Source: CAYOLL01 sp964404765 [NCBI: uncultured Gemmatimonadota bacterium] (GTDB taxonomy: Bacteria > 4572-55). Taken from it: a stretch of 14,749 nucleotides of DNA. Location of the stretch: contig CAYOLL010000146.1 of NCBI GenBank assembly GCA_964404765.1, positions 1-14,749 of the forward strand, given 5' to 3'. A program made the position numbers and the translations under genes. Shown piece after piece: positions 1 to 7,287 of this stretch (positions within the stretch are counted from its first letter, which is position 1; each line of letters opens with the position of its first letter). Under the pieces are notes generated by a model. That model was not told where the DNA came from. It worked only from the letters and a program-made list of their open reading frames with translations, and did not search any database.

Positions 1-47
1 CCACGTCCGGCTTTTCCATCTGCCCCAAAAACTGCCGGGCGTAGGCC
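1..47 (-). pseudogene. uvrA internal fragment, left copy (runs off the window)
   Basis: Read on the minus strand this encodes [15 protein letters not shown], which matches the conserved UvrA stretch after the first Walker A region (YARQFL..MEKPDVD..EGLSPAIS). Homology seems to begin near the AYARQ codons, preceded by non-UvrA sequence that follows the stop of the DUF5615 gene. Bases 1-40 are identical to 884-923. No Walker A motif or start region is present, so this is a fragment and not the 5' end of an intact uvrA. What lies further left cannot be seen. Confidence 0.55.
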
Positions 48-72
48 GGTATCCTCATCGGCGGCGTCATCT

Positions 73-429
73 TCAAATTGTCCGCATCCGTATTTTGCCT
101 GGTTTAATCACGGTGAATTTGCTGAGCAACTGGGTCTCATATTTGTTGAGCAATTGGAGCAGGCTGTCGGCAATTTTATTGACTTCAGTGGGATGGTAAC
201 GCAGCAAAATCACGCCGACATCGGGCTCCTTATGGGCAAAAATCCACTCGCCAAAATCCTTATCTTCCGTCAGCAAAAGTGCGCCGTGTTCCCGCGCAAT
301 TTCCAATACACCTTTGTCTTTTGCCGAGCGATTATTTTCGAGGATAGAAAAGACTTGAAACCCAACCCCGCGTAATTGGCGAATAATGCGAAAGTCCACA
401 CATTCATCGGCTACAATTTCAGGCGGCAA
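73..429 (-). CDS. DUF5615 family PIN-like toxin, TTG start
   Basis: Probable toxin of a type II toxin-antitoxin pair. The protein has the compact PIN-like pattern of DUF5615: an early acidic pair in VADECVDF, RQLR, GFQVFSI, a central LLLTEDKDFGEW block with the acidic residues expected at a PIN-type nuclease site, and GVILLRY. I start it at the TTG at 429 (118 aa). A strong Shine-Dalgarno AGGAGG lies 6 nt upstream inside the end of the antitoxin gene, and family members usually begin just before the VADE block. An ATG at 453 would add eight residues but would place that AGGAGG inside the gene. The TTG start overlaps the DUF433 gene by 11 bp, indicating translational coupling. RNase activity is inferred from the family, not shown. 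Confidence 0.8.
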   Translation of the reverse strand: MPPEIVADECVDFRIIRQLRGVGFQVFSILENNRSAKDKGVLEIAREHGALLLTEDKDFGEWIFAHKEPDVGVILLRYHPTEVNKIADSLLQLLNKYETQLLSKFTVIKPGKIRMRTI

Positions 430-643
430 GTAATTCCTCCTGGCCAATGACATCCGCCGAATATAGGATTGCGGCTATCAGGTCCTCTTTAGTCAGTTGG
501 GGATAAGCCGCGAGCAAATCATCATAGGTCATTTCTTCCCCCAATTTACGCAAAATTAATTCAACAGTGATGCGTGTTCCTTTGATAATAGGCTTGCCTA
601 ACATAATCATGGGATCGGATACAACTCTTTGGGTATAATTCAT
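419..643 (-). CDS. DUF433 domain antitoxin
   Basis: A 74-aa protein of the DUF433 family, the usual partner of DUF5615 PIN-like proteins. The family hallmark is visible: VVSDPMIMLGKPIIKGTRI, then VELILRKLGEEMTYDDLLAAYP and LTKEDLIAAILYSAD, which is a small helical DNA-binding type fold. The ATG at 643 is preceded by AAAAGGAG at good spacing (about 6 nt). It is the first gene of the pair and overlaps the toxin gene by 11 bp, the usual antitoxin-first order. The family role is to neutralise the toxin and repress its own promoter, so autoregulation is likely but no operator was identified. Confidence 0.85.
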   Translation of the reverse strand: MNYTQRVVSDPMIMLGKPIIKGTRITVELILRKLGEEMTYDDLLAAYPQLTKEDLIAAILYSADVIGQEELLAA

Positions 644-715
644 ATTCTACTCCTTTTGGCATAGTAAACTTTGGATTCACGTAACGCAGAAACTTATGCC
701 GATTTCCCGGCACTG

Positions 716-930
716 TCAAGCATAAAGAAAGCAGAGCCCGATGCGGGCAAGCAGCAATCGCAGCTTAAATCTCAGTCACCGTACCGACCGTGGGGCGCGG
801 ATTGCGACCGGTCGTCTTCTGCTCGCTGGAAATGGCCGGGGACAGCCCCTTCGACGCGCTCAGGGCAGGCTCTTCAATGTAGTCCACGTCCGGCTTTTCC
901 ATCTGCCCCAAAAACTGCCGGGCATACGCC
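716..930 (-). pseudogene. uvrA internal fragment, right copy, frameshifted and carrying a 24-bp insertion
   Basis: The minus strand reads [19 protein letters not shown], then eight extra codons EPALSASK, then [27 protein letters not shown] followed by TAA. This is the conserved UvrA region downstream of the first Walker A motif. After the stop, another frame continues as LRLLLARIG, matching the UvrA LRLLFARIG block, so a deletion of a few bases broke the frame. The 24-bp insertion (849-872) is in frame and resembles the widespread short repeat whose core is CCTGAGCGCGTCGAAGG. Both ends of uvrA are missing. This remnant, with a few bases either side, fills most of the 420-bp gap between the two toxin-antitoxin modules. 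Confidence 0.65.
849..872. repeat. 24-bp in-frame insertion of a short dispersed-type repeat
   Basis: This stretch interrupts the uvrA fragment exactly between the codons for YIE and GLSPAIS and adds eight codons (EPALSASK on the minus strand). Its core resembles a short palindromic repeat (CTTCGAC...GCTCAGG) known from many bacterial genomes and often read through in frame. The sequence shows the insertion; the family assignment is from memory. Confidence 0.5.
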
Positions 931-1063
931 GCTCACTTATCCCACGTCATTATCCCAAAATTTAGGCTTGCAATATGCGGTTTGACGGCGTATTATTCAA
1001 GGTCAATATCTTTATAAAAGTAGCTGTGGGCGCATGTTCAACTTTGGAATCCGGAGATAACGC

Positions 1064-1354
1064 ATGGCACAACTTACCTTGAAACCTATTACTCTGTCCG
1101 AAGAAGTCTGGTCGGCATTGACCGAGCAAGCCCGGCGTCAAGGCTGGCAAACGCTGGAAGATTTTGTAGCGGCGTTGATCGAAAAATATGCGGCCTTGTC
1201 CGCGCAAGATGAAGTCACCGCTGAGATGCACGATGCGGCCTTGTTGCTCTTGCTCGATGAAAGTTTGGTCGAAGAACCTATGCCCATGACTACTGCTGAT
1301 TGGGACGAAATCGAAACCGGCATTTATCAACGTCACCCGGAATTAGTCCGATGA
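1064..1354 (+). CDS. Putative antitoxin of a ParE/RelE-type module
   Basis: A 96-aa small acidic protein. The N-terminal part (ITLSEEVWSALTEQARRQGWQTLEDFVAALIEKY, roughly residues 9-42) resembles a ribbon-helix-helix or coiled antitoxin segment. The acidic C-terminal part (DDAALLLLLDESLVEEP region, then TADWDEIETGIYQRHPE) would wrap the toxin. The ATG is preceded by GGAG with about 7 nt spacing. Its stop overlaps the start of the following ParE-like gene as ATGA (1351-1354), the classic antitoxin-toxin coupling. Assignment rests mainly on size, acidity and partner. The exact antitoxin family is not recognised. Confidence 0.7.
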   Translation: MAQLTLKPITLSEEVWSALTEQARRQGWQTLEDFVAALIEKYAALSAQDEVTAEMHDAALLLLLDESLVEEPMPMTTADWDEIETGIYQRHPELVR

Positions 1355-1686
1355 ATTCTGAGGCTGTGATTCGACCTGCCGCCCGTCAGGACATAGCCCG
1401 CCACATTGCCTACATCGAACAGGACAGTCCCGCCGCCGCCCTCAAATTTGCTCGCACATTGAATGCCGAGTTTCAGCGTTTGGCCAAAGATCCGGAAATC
1501 GGCAATCGCCGTATTTTCCTGAAAAGTGTGCCGGCCCGTTATCGCGAGTTGCGCAAATGGCCGGTCAGGGGCTTCAAGAAATACTTGATTTTGTATTTCT
1601 CCAAACAGGAAAGGATTGAGGTTTTACGTATTCTGCATTCGGCAATGGACATCGAACGTGTTCTGCGGGAAATGAAAGTCGTTTAA
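1351..1686 (+). CDS. Type II toxin, RelE/ParE family
   Basis: A 111-aa protein typical of ParE/RelE: AVIRPAARQDIARHIAYIEQDSPAAALKFARTLNAEFQRLAKDPEIG, then ARYRELRKWPVRGFKKYLILYF, then IEVLRILHSAMDIERVL. The R-x-W-x-V-x-G-F-x-x-Y-L-I-x-Y strand and the terminal V-L-R-I-L-H-S-x-x-D-I block are hallmarks of the ParE fold. The start at 1351 is chosen because it overlaps the antitoxin stop as ATGA. An in-frame start at 1300 would lie deep inside the antitoxin. The likely target is gyrase if ParE-like or the ribosome if RelE-like; the sequence alone does not decide this. Confidence 0.88.
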   Translation: MNSEAVIRPAARQDIARHIAYIEQDSPAAALKFARTLNAEFQRLAKDPEIGNRRIFLKSVPARYRELRKWPVRGFKKYLILYFSKQERIEVLRILHSAMDIERVLREMKVV

Positions 1687-1747
1687 GTTGACCCACTAAA
1701 AGCGAAAAGCAAGACACAAAACCCTATAGCTCGTAGCCCGTTTGCCT

Positions 1748-3646
1748 ATGAAAGAATACCGACTACTCCTGCCCTACCTGAAACCGCAATGGCTGCTCAT
1801 TACATTTGGCCTGGCGCTGATCTTTATGAGCGCGTCGTTTGAGGGCTTGTCGATTGCCATGCTTTATCCGGTGATCGACAAAGTCTTTAATGCCGGCATT
1901 ACGACGGATCCGCCATCGCAGGGGGCGTGGTTATTGCTGATAGCCTGTGGTCAGGCCGGCAAAGTGATTGTGCAGGAGGCACTGGCGCTGCCGCGTGATT
2001 TGCAATGGGTGGCGCAGATTAAGCATATTGCCAACACCCAATGGCTATTGTTGATGCAAAATTTTTCCCGGCGCGATGTGCTGCTTTTTCTGTGTCAGAT
2101 TGCCATGGTGGTTGTGCTGCTGCAAAATTCGCTGGATTATCTGCGCGGCCAGATTTTTGTCGCTATCGGTCAACGCATGATTTCCGAAATGCGCCTGGAT
2201 CTGTACCGTCATCTGCAAAAATTTTCTCTCGCCTTTTTCAATCGCCAAAAAAGCGGCGACCTCATCTCCCGGCTTATCAATGATGTGGAGATGCTCAATA
2301 ACTTTTCGGTCAAAAACGTAGCCAAGCTGATTAAAGATGTTGCCAGTGTCGTTATTTTTCTAACCGTCGCGTTTATCGTCAGCGCCCGGTTGACGCTGAT
2401 GGTGATTTTGTTTTTGCCGCCCATTTTTCTGATCGTCGGACGGGTCCTGCAGCGGCTGCGCAGCCATAGCCGCAAGTCGCTGCAAAAAATAGCCGACCTG
2501 ACCTATATCATTCAAGAGACCTTGAGCAGCATTCGCATCGTCAAAGCCTTTGCGATGGAAGACTATGAAATCGCCCGCTTTAAAGCCGAAAACGAGCGTT
2601 ACCGCAAAGCGATTATTCGTGTCAACCGCAATGCCAATCTAATTCGACCGCTGAGTACCACCATGGCCAACATTGTCGCCATTACGTTGTTGTGGTACGG
2701 CGGCAGTACGCTGATTGAGCAGATTTCGACCATCAGCACCGGGCAGTTTTTTGTTTTCCTGGGTGCGTTGTTTTCGACGATTAAGCCTATTAAAGAGATT
2801 GGTCAGACGTTGGGGGATATGAAGCGCGGCGGCGTAGCCATCGAGCGTTTTTCCGAAATGATGGCCCGCGAAGTGGATATTCAGGAAATCCCGAATCCAA
2901 AGCAAGTCGATACCGTGCGCGATCATGTGCGTTTTGAGCGGGCCGGCTTTGCCTACACGCCGGATACGCCGGTGCTTAGCGACATCAGCTTTCGCGCCAA
3001 TAAAGGTGAAGTGACGGCCGTAGTCGGCCCCAGCGGCGCCGGCAAAAGTACCCTGGTAGATTTGATACCGCGTTTTTATGATGTGACCGCCGGGGCGATT
3101 TATATTGACGACATCAATATCCGCGAGCTATCACTAAAATCCGTGCGTAACCTGATGGGAATTGTCACGCAGGAAACGATTCTGTTTAACGACACGATCT
3201 TCAACAATATCGCTTATGGTGTTAAAAATACCGACCCGGAGCGGGTTTATACCGCCGCCAAAGCAGCCAACGCTCACAAATTCATCACAGAGTTTAAAGA
3301 CGGCTACGAGACTTCGATCGGTGAGCGCGGGGTGCGGCTTTCCGGCGGACAGCGGCAACGACTGGCGATTGCCCGGGCGCTGTTTAAAAACCCGCCGATT
3401 CTTATTTTTGACGAAGCGACATCGGCTTTAGACAGCGAATCGGAGCAACTTGTGCAGGAGGCGATTGACCGGCTGATGGAAAACCGCACCGTCTTTGTGA
3501 TTGCTCACCGTCTCTCCACGATTCGTCACGCTGACCGAATTCTGGTGATTGACCAGGGTCGGTTGGTCGATCAAGGCCGTCACGATGAGCTAATGGCCCG
3601 CGATGGATTGTACCGCAAGTTATGCGAGATGCAATTTCGCGGATAA
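1748..3646 (+). CDS. msbA: ABC exporter, MsbA/lipid flippase type
   Basis: A 632-aa half-transporter with fused membrane and ATPase domains. The membrane part has a first hydrophobic segment at about residues 15-37, an unusually long periplasm-side stretch (about 48-110), a second at about 113-133, and further segments to about 345. The nucleotide-binding domain is complete: Walker A GPSGAGKS (427-434), Q-loop VTQETILFND, signature LSGGQ (531-535), Walker B ILIFDEA with catalytic E556, and H587 in the switch IAHRLS. This matches MsbA-type exporters that flip lipid A or similar lipids across the inner membrane. The long TM1-TM2 insertion exceeds E. coli MsbA and may reflect another lipid or peptide substrate. 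ATG at 1748 is preferred over TTG at 1742; no clear ribosome site is seen. No lipid A gene is adjacent. Confidence 0.85.
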   Translation: MKEYRLLLPYLKPQWLLITFGLALIFMSASFEGLSIAMLYPVIDKVFNAGITTDPPSQGAWLLLIACGQAGKVIVQEALALPRDLQWVAQIKHIANTQWLLLMQNFSRRDVLLFLCQIAMVVVLLQNSLDYLRGQIFVAIGQRMISEMRLDLYRHLQKFSLAFFNRQKSGDLISRLINDVEMLNNFSVKNVAKLIKDVASVVIFLTVAFIVSARLTLMVILFLPPIFLIVGRVLQRLRSHSRKSLQKIADLTYIIQETLSSIRIVKAFAMEDYEIARFKAENERYRKAIIRVNRNANLIRPLSTTMANIVAITLLWYGGSTLIEQISTISTGQFFVFLGALFSTIKPIKEIGQTLGDMKRGGVAIERFSEMMAREVDIQEIPNPKQVDTVRDHVRFERAGFAYTPDTPVLSDISFRANKGEVTAVVGPSGAGKSTLVDLIPRFYDVTAGAIYIDDINIRELSLKSVRNLMGIVTQETILFNDTIFNNIAYGVKNTDPERVYTAAKAANAHKFITEFKDGYETSIGERGVRLSGGQRQRLAIARALFKNPPILIFDEATSALDSESEQLVQEAIDRLMENRTVFVIAHRLSTIRHADRILVIDQGRLVDQGRHDELMARDGLYRKLCEMQFRG

Positions 3647-3666
3647 TCCGGCAGCACAAATTGCAT

Positions 3667-3779
3667 GTAACTTCTCAAAAAGTGTTAGCAAATCGAACCT
3701 TGCGAAGGCTTCAGTGCACAACTTCATCAAATTTGCAGAAAAGCCTTCGCAAGGTTATCAATGGTTATTGAGAAATTAC
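3667..3779. repeat. Inverted-repeat element between msbA-like gene and rnhB
   Basis: A perfect 16-bp inverted repeat AACCTTGCGAAGGCTT (3696-3711) pairs with 3741-3756 across 29 nt. An outer pair, GTAACTTCTCAA (3667-3678) against TTGAGAAATTAC (3768-3779), matches at 11 of 12 positions. The two nested pairs give a roughly 113-bp fold. It lies between convergent genes and lacks a U-tract directly after the stem, so it is more like a palindromic dispersed repeat than a simple terminator. Confidence 0.55.
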
Positions 3780-3796
3780 AAATTGCTTGTAAAAGC

Positions 3797-3820
3797 AGGG
3801 CGAAATAGGCATTTCGCCCT
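3797..3820. repeat. Short hairpin just downstream of rnhB
   Basis: AGGGCGAAAT and ATTTCGCCCT form a perfect 10-bp stem around the 4-nt loop AGGC, 13 bases past the rnhB stop. It could end transcription from either side, but neither strand has a convincing T-run. The sequence resembles short dispersed palindromes of the form AGGGCGAA...TTCGCCCT. Confidence 0.5.
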
Positions 3821-3832
3821 ACGATTCTACGA

Positions 3833-4534
3833 TTATTGATCGACTACGCCCGCAGCGCCTAAATCCAATGACGCTTGCGCCATAGCCTGGGTTTCCGAGG
3901 TAGCGAAAAACTCCTTTACGCCACGAAAACTGCGGCGATGAACCGGAGACGGCCCATGCTGCTTCAGGGCCGCAAAATGGGCAGGCGTGGGGTATCCTTT
4001 ATGTTGGGCAAAGTCATAAGCCGGAAACTGGAGGTGCAGCGCCTGCATGATCCGGTCGCGAGTCACTTTAGCGATAATCGAGGCGGCGGCGATGGAGGCG
4101 CTTTTGGCGTCGCCTTTGACAATGGCCGTACACGGATGCGGGAATGTGCGAAAGGGCTTGCCGTCAATCAGGACATGCTGCGGCTTAACCGGCAGTTGGG
4201 CCACTGCGTCAATCATGGCCAGTCGTGTCGCCTGATAAATGTTGTGCAGATCAATATCCGCCGGCTCACGGATACCGACGCCAATAGCAATAGCGACGTG
4301 TTGAATTTGTTCAAACAGCTTTTCCCGCACACTTTCGCGCAGTTGCTTCGAGTCGTTCAGCTCGGGAATCCGGCAATTAAGCGGCAAAATGACTGCGCCG
4401 GCCACCACCGGTCCGGCCAAAGGTCCGCGCCCCGCCTCATCAACACCGGCAATGTGCGTCAGTCCGCTCGCCCACAATTCGCGTTCATAAGCCAGCATTT
4501 GCTCTAAACGTTGTTGCTCTGCCGCCGATATCAT
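3833..4534 (-). CDS. rnhB: Ribonuclease HII
   Basis: Endoribonuclease that cuts the RNA strand of RNA-DNA hybrids and single ribonucleotides in DNA. The type 2 RNase H core is clear. AGVDEAGRGPLAGPVVAGAV carries the first catalytic pair D32-E33. LNDSKQL follows, then LIDGKPF with the third acidic residue and KGDAKSASIAAASIIAKVTRDR with the fourth. The C-terminal GYPTPAHFAALKQHGPSPVHRRSF block is typical. The ATG at 4534 (233 aa) is chosen; a TTG at 4555 adds seven residues and is possible. The gene lies downstream of gap on the same strand but behind a strong terminator, so it is probably expressed separately. Confidence 0.95.
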   Translation of the reverse strand: MISAAEQQRLEQMLAYERELWASGLTHIAGVDEAGRGPLAGPVVAGAVILPLNCRIPELNDSKQLRESVREKLFEQIQHVAIAIGVGIREPADIDLHNIYQATRLAMIDAVAQLPVKPQHVLIDGKPFRTFPHPCTAIVKGDAKSASIAAASIIAKVTRDRIMQALHLQFPAYDFAQHKGYPTPAHFAALKQHGPSPVHRRSFRGVKEFFATSETQAMAQASLDLGAAGVVDQ

Positions 4535-4561
4535 ATCTTTTGATTCCGCCTTCAATCTTCA

Positions 4562-4604
4562 GGAAAAAAAGAAGCGCCTGCTCATTTTGAATGAACAGAC
4601 GCTT
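4562..4604 (-). terminator. Intrinsic terminator of gap
   Basis: On the minus strand a 15-bp stem (4590-4604 with 4572-4586, loop of 3 nt) pairs fully if two G-U wobbles are allowed, and it is followed by CTTTTTTTCC. It lies between the gap stop and the rnhB start. The wobbles pair only in the minus-strand RNA, which supports this direction. Confidence 0.85.
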
Positions 4605-4674
4605 TTTCACATATACCCATTCAGAACCGGAATAGCAAACTTCAGTTTACCAGTCCAAAACGCGCATCTAAAAA

Positions 4675-5781
<1,107 letters not shown>

Positions 5782-5900
5782 TCACAAAATTCATTTTACC
5801 TGCCGTGCTTTTCCGATGCAAAGACATACAGTTGACAAAAAGATGACGCCGCCTGGCTGTCACGGGAACTTTTAACGCGGCAAACTGTTCCGAATTTACT

Positions 5901-6593
5901 ATGACGACGCTTTCATCCACAGCAACAGAACTTATTTTGATTCGGCATGGCGAAACTGCCTGGAATGCCGAGAACCGAATGCAGGGCTTTTTGGACATTG
6001 AACTGAGCGCCCTGGGTTTGCAACAAGCAAGCGCATTGGCGGATCGCATTTCCCGCGATTGTCAGCCGATCACTGCGATTTACAGCAGCGATCTAAAGCG
6101 GGCCGCCCAAACAGCCGCGGCCATCGCCCGGTTATTAGACCGGAACATCGCGTTTGATACGCGATTGCGCGAACGTAATCTGGGGATTTTGCAAGGACTG
6201 ACCGGCGCAGAGGCGCGGCAGCGCTATCCGCAAGAAATGGCCGAAATCATTGCCGGTGAACCCAATTTTGTAGTCCCGGAAGGAGAGAGCCTGCAACAGC
6301 AAGCTAACCGTGTTATCGCCTGTCTGACCGAAATAGCAGAGCAGCACGGCACACAGCGGATTGTCGTGGTAAGCCACGGTGGCGCGTTAAATGTTTTTTT
6401 CCGGCACGTACTCCGAATTCCATTGGGGGCGCCTGTCAAATTTAAACGATCCAATGTGGCGATTAACCGTTTCAGTTATCAAGCCGGGGTGTGGACGCTG
6501 CAAACCTGGGGCGATACTGCCCATTTAACCGGATTTGCATCGGCATCCGTCGCCGGTCAGGAGCCGACCCATCACCTGGACACGACGCTTTGA
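5901..6593 (+). CDS. Histidine phosphatase family protein (phosphoglycerate mutase-like)
   Basis: A 230-aa member of the histidine phosphatase superfamily. The nucleophile motif is LIRHGET (R15, H16, E18). R67 lies in the SSDLKRAAQTA block, E91 in LRERNLG is the likely proton donor, and H159 lies in VVSHGGA. Such proteins include GpmB-like, CobC-like and broad-specificity phosphatases. The closest impression is the GpmB/PhoE group, but substrate cannot be read from sequence. It diverges from gap across about 220 bp, which makes a glycolytic link tempting but unproven. The ATG at 5901 directly precedes the conserved region by about ten codons; the ribosome site is weak. The C-terminal tail after about residue 205 is not conserved. 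Confidence 0.85.
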   Translation: MTTLSSTATELILIRHGETAWNAENRMQGFLDIELSALGLQQASALADRISRDCQPITAIYSSDLKRAAQTAAAIARLLDRNIAFDTRLRERNLGILQGLTGAEARQRYPQEMAEIIAGEPNFVVPEGESLQQQANRVIACLTEIAEQHGTQRIVVVSHGGALNVFFRHVLRIPLGAPVKFKRSNVAINRFSYQAGVWTLQTWGDTAHLTGFASASVAGQEPTHHLDTTL

Positions 6594-6610
6594 TCATTAA
6601 AACTATTTTC

Positions 6611-6639
6611 TTGACGCTCCCAAAAGTCTATGATAGACT
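6611..6639 (+). promoter_or_regulatory. Candidate sigma70-type promoter of the lipoprotein operon
   Basis: TTGACG (6611-6616), a 17-bp spacer and TAGACT (6634-6639) with an extended TG at 6631-6632. Transcription would begin about 6646 and run into the lipoprotein gene at 6937. The MITE at 6659-6794 lies between this promoter and the gene. Judged from consensus match only. Confidence 0.45.
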
Positions 6640-6640
6640 T
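6624..6640. promoter_or_regulatory. Candidate operator palindrome overlapping the -10 box
   Basis: AAGTCTA TGA TAGACTT is a perfect 7-bp inverted repeat around 3 nt. Its right half covers the putative -10 element. A dimeric repressor bound here would block the promoter. No regulator gene is adjacent. Confidence 0.35.
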
Positions 6641-6648
6641 GTGGAATA

Positions 6649-6804
6649 GCTGGACTTTCAATGTCATTAAGTTAAGCACAGGGCAAGATTGTCATGCTGA
6701 AAGCATCTTTTTTTAAAATAGTAAGGTGCTTGATTCGAAAAGGATTCTTTCAGAATGACTACATGGGTCGGCTTTCCTTAACTTAATGACATTGGCTGGA
6801 CTTT
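6649..6804. repeat. 10-bp target-site duplication flanking the MITE
   Basis: GCTGGACTTT occurs at 6649-6658 and again at 6795-6804, each abutting the outer end of an inverted terminus of the element at 6659-6794. Perfect 10 of 10 identity with exact abutment is the signature of transposition. Confidence 0.85.
6659..6794. mobile_element. 136-bp MITE-like insertion with perfect 18-bp termini
   Basis: The left end CAATGTCATTAAGTTAAG (6659-6676) is the exact reverse complement of 6777-6794. Ten-base direct repeats GCTGGACTTT flank it. It has no coding capacity. The interior holds a second, imperfect inverted pair around GTCATGCTGAAAGCATC (about 6692-6708) and GATTCTTTCAGAATGAC (about 6743-6759). 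A 10-bp duplication is typical of IS4-group transposases among others, so a related full-length element elsewhere in the genome probably mobilised it. It sits in the leader between a candidate promoter and the lipoprotein gene. Confidence 0.85.
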
Positions 6805-6809
6805 GTAAG

Positions 6810-6903
6810 TATTCGTCCAACATCGTTCCAGTCCAAACCCGGAAGTTCTACCTCGAAAGTTGCAGAACTTTCAAGCGCCCGGGTTTGTGCGGTTAGACGA
6901 ATA
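6810..6903 (+). promoter_or_regulatory. Structured leader upstream of the lipoprotein operon
   Basis: Three nested inverted pairs occur: TATTCGTC (6810-6817) with GACGAATA (6896-6903), AAACCCGG (6835-6842) with CCGGGTTT (6878-6885), and AAGTTCT (6843-6849) with AGAACTT (6864-6870). A competing hairpin GAAAGTT/AACTTTC (6855-6861 with 6866-6872) excludes the innermost pair. The fold ends 33 nt before the ATG at 6937. It matches no riboswitch class I recognise. Confidence 0.45.
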
Positions 6904-6936
6904 ACAAGACTTAAAACGCATCAAAGGGAGGTCACG

Positions 6937-7275
6937 ATGAAACGCGCGATTTATTTGCTATTAATATTGGGAAGCGTCAGCTGCAGCATCACGACGCCGG
7001 GCGGGATGTCCCCGGCTAATGTTCCAATTACAGACTACGGCTATGTGCAAGTGGTCGGCCCGGTTGAAGGCAGCCATACAACAATTAAACCCCTGTGGTT
7101 TCTGGAGATCAGCAAACCTGATTTGCGCAAGGCGATGAGTCAGGCCATGCAAAAGGCCAACGCCGATGCGCTGGTGGATATCACTTGGGATTTTAAGTAC
7201 ACCAATTGGGTTATTCTGCCGTTTATGACCGTCACGGTCAAAGTTAAAGGTACGGCTATAAGATTTGAACAGTAA
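6937..7275 (+). CDS. Small putative lipoprotein
   Basis: A 112-aa protein with a short basic start (MKRA), a hydrophobic core and a cysteine at residue 16 in GSVSC, consistent with a type II lipoprotein signal though the lipobox is not ideal. The mature part contains GYVQVVGPVEGSHTTIKPLW, then SKPDLRKAMSQAMQKANADALVDITWDFKYTNW and a final beta-rich stretch. The pattern 'small lipoprotein with A-x-x-x-A-x-A-D-A-L-V-D' resembles TRL-like lipoprotein families, but I do not claim membership. The ATG has a strong GGGAGG at good spacing. The stop lies 12 bp before the next gene, so the two form an operon. Function is unknown; an envelope location is inferred. Confidence 0.75.
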   Translation: MKRAIYLLLILGSVSCSITTPGGMSPANVPITDYGYVQVVGPVEGSHTTIKPLWFLEISKPDLRKAMSQAMQKANADALVDITWDFKYTNWVILPFMTVTVKVKGTAIRFEQ

Positions 7276-7287
7276 AGGAGGCACATA

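Noticed and set aside
671-985. Plus-strand open frame of 104 codons opposite the right uvrA fragment
   Set aside because: It is the antisense shadow of the uvrA remnant and the short repeat; no ribosome site or homology.
667-1060. AACTTTGGATTC near 667 and AACTTTGGAATCC near 1037, resembling the cassette terminus ATTGAACTTTGGAC
   Set aside because: Only about nine bases are shared, the orientation gives no terminal pair, and no target duplication is seen.
5832-5837. Perfect TTGACA upstream of the phosphatase gene
   Set aside because: No acceptable -10 sequence occurs at 16-18 bp, so no promoter was called.
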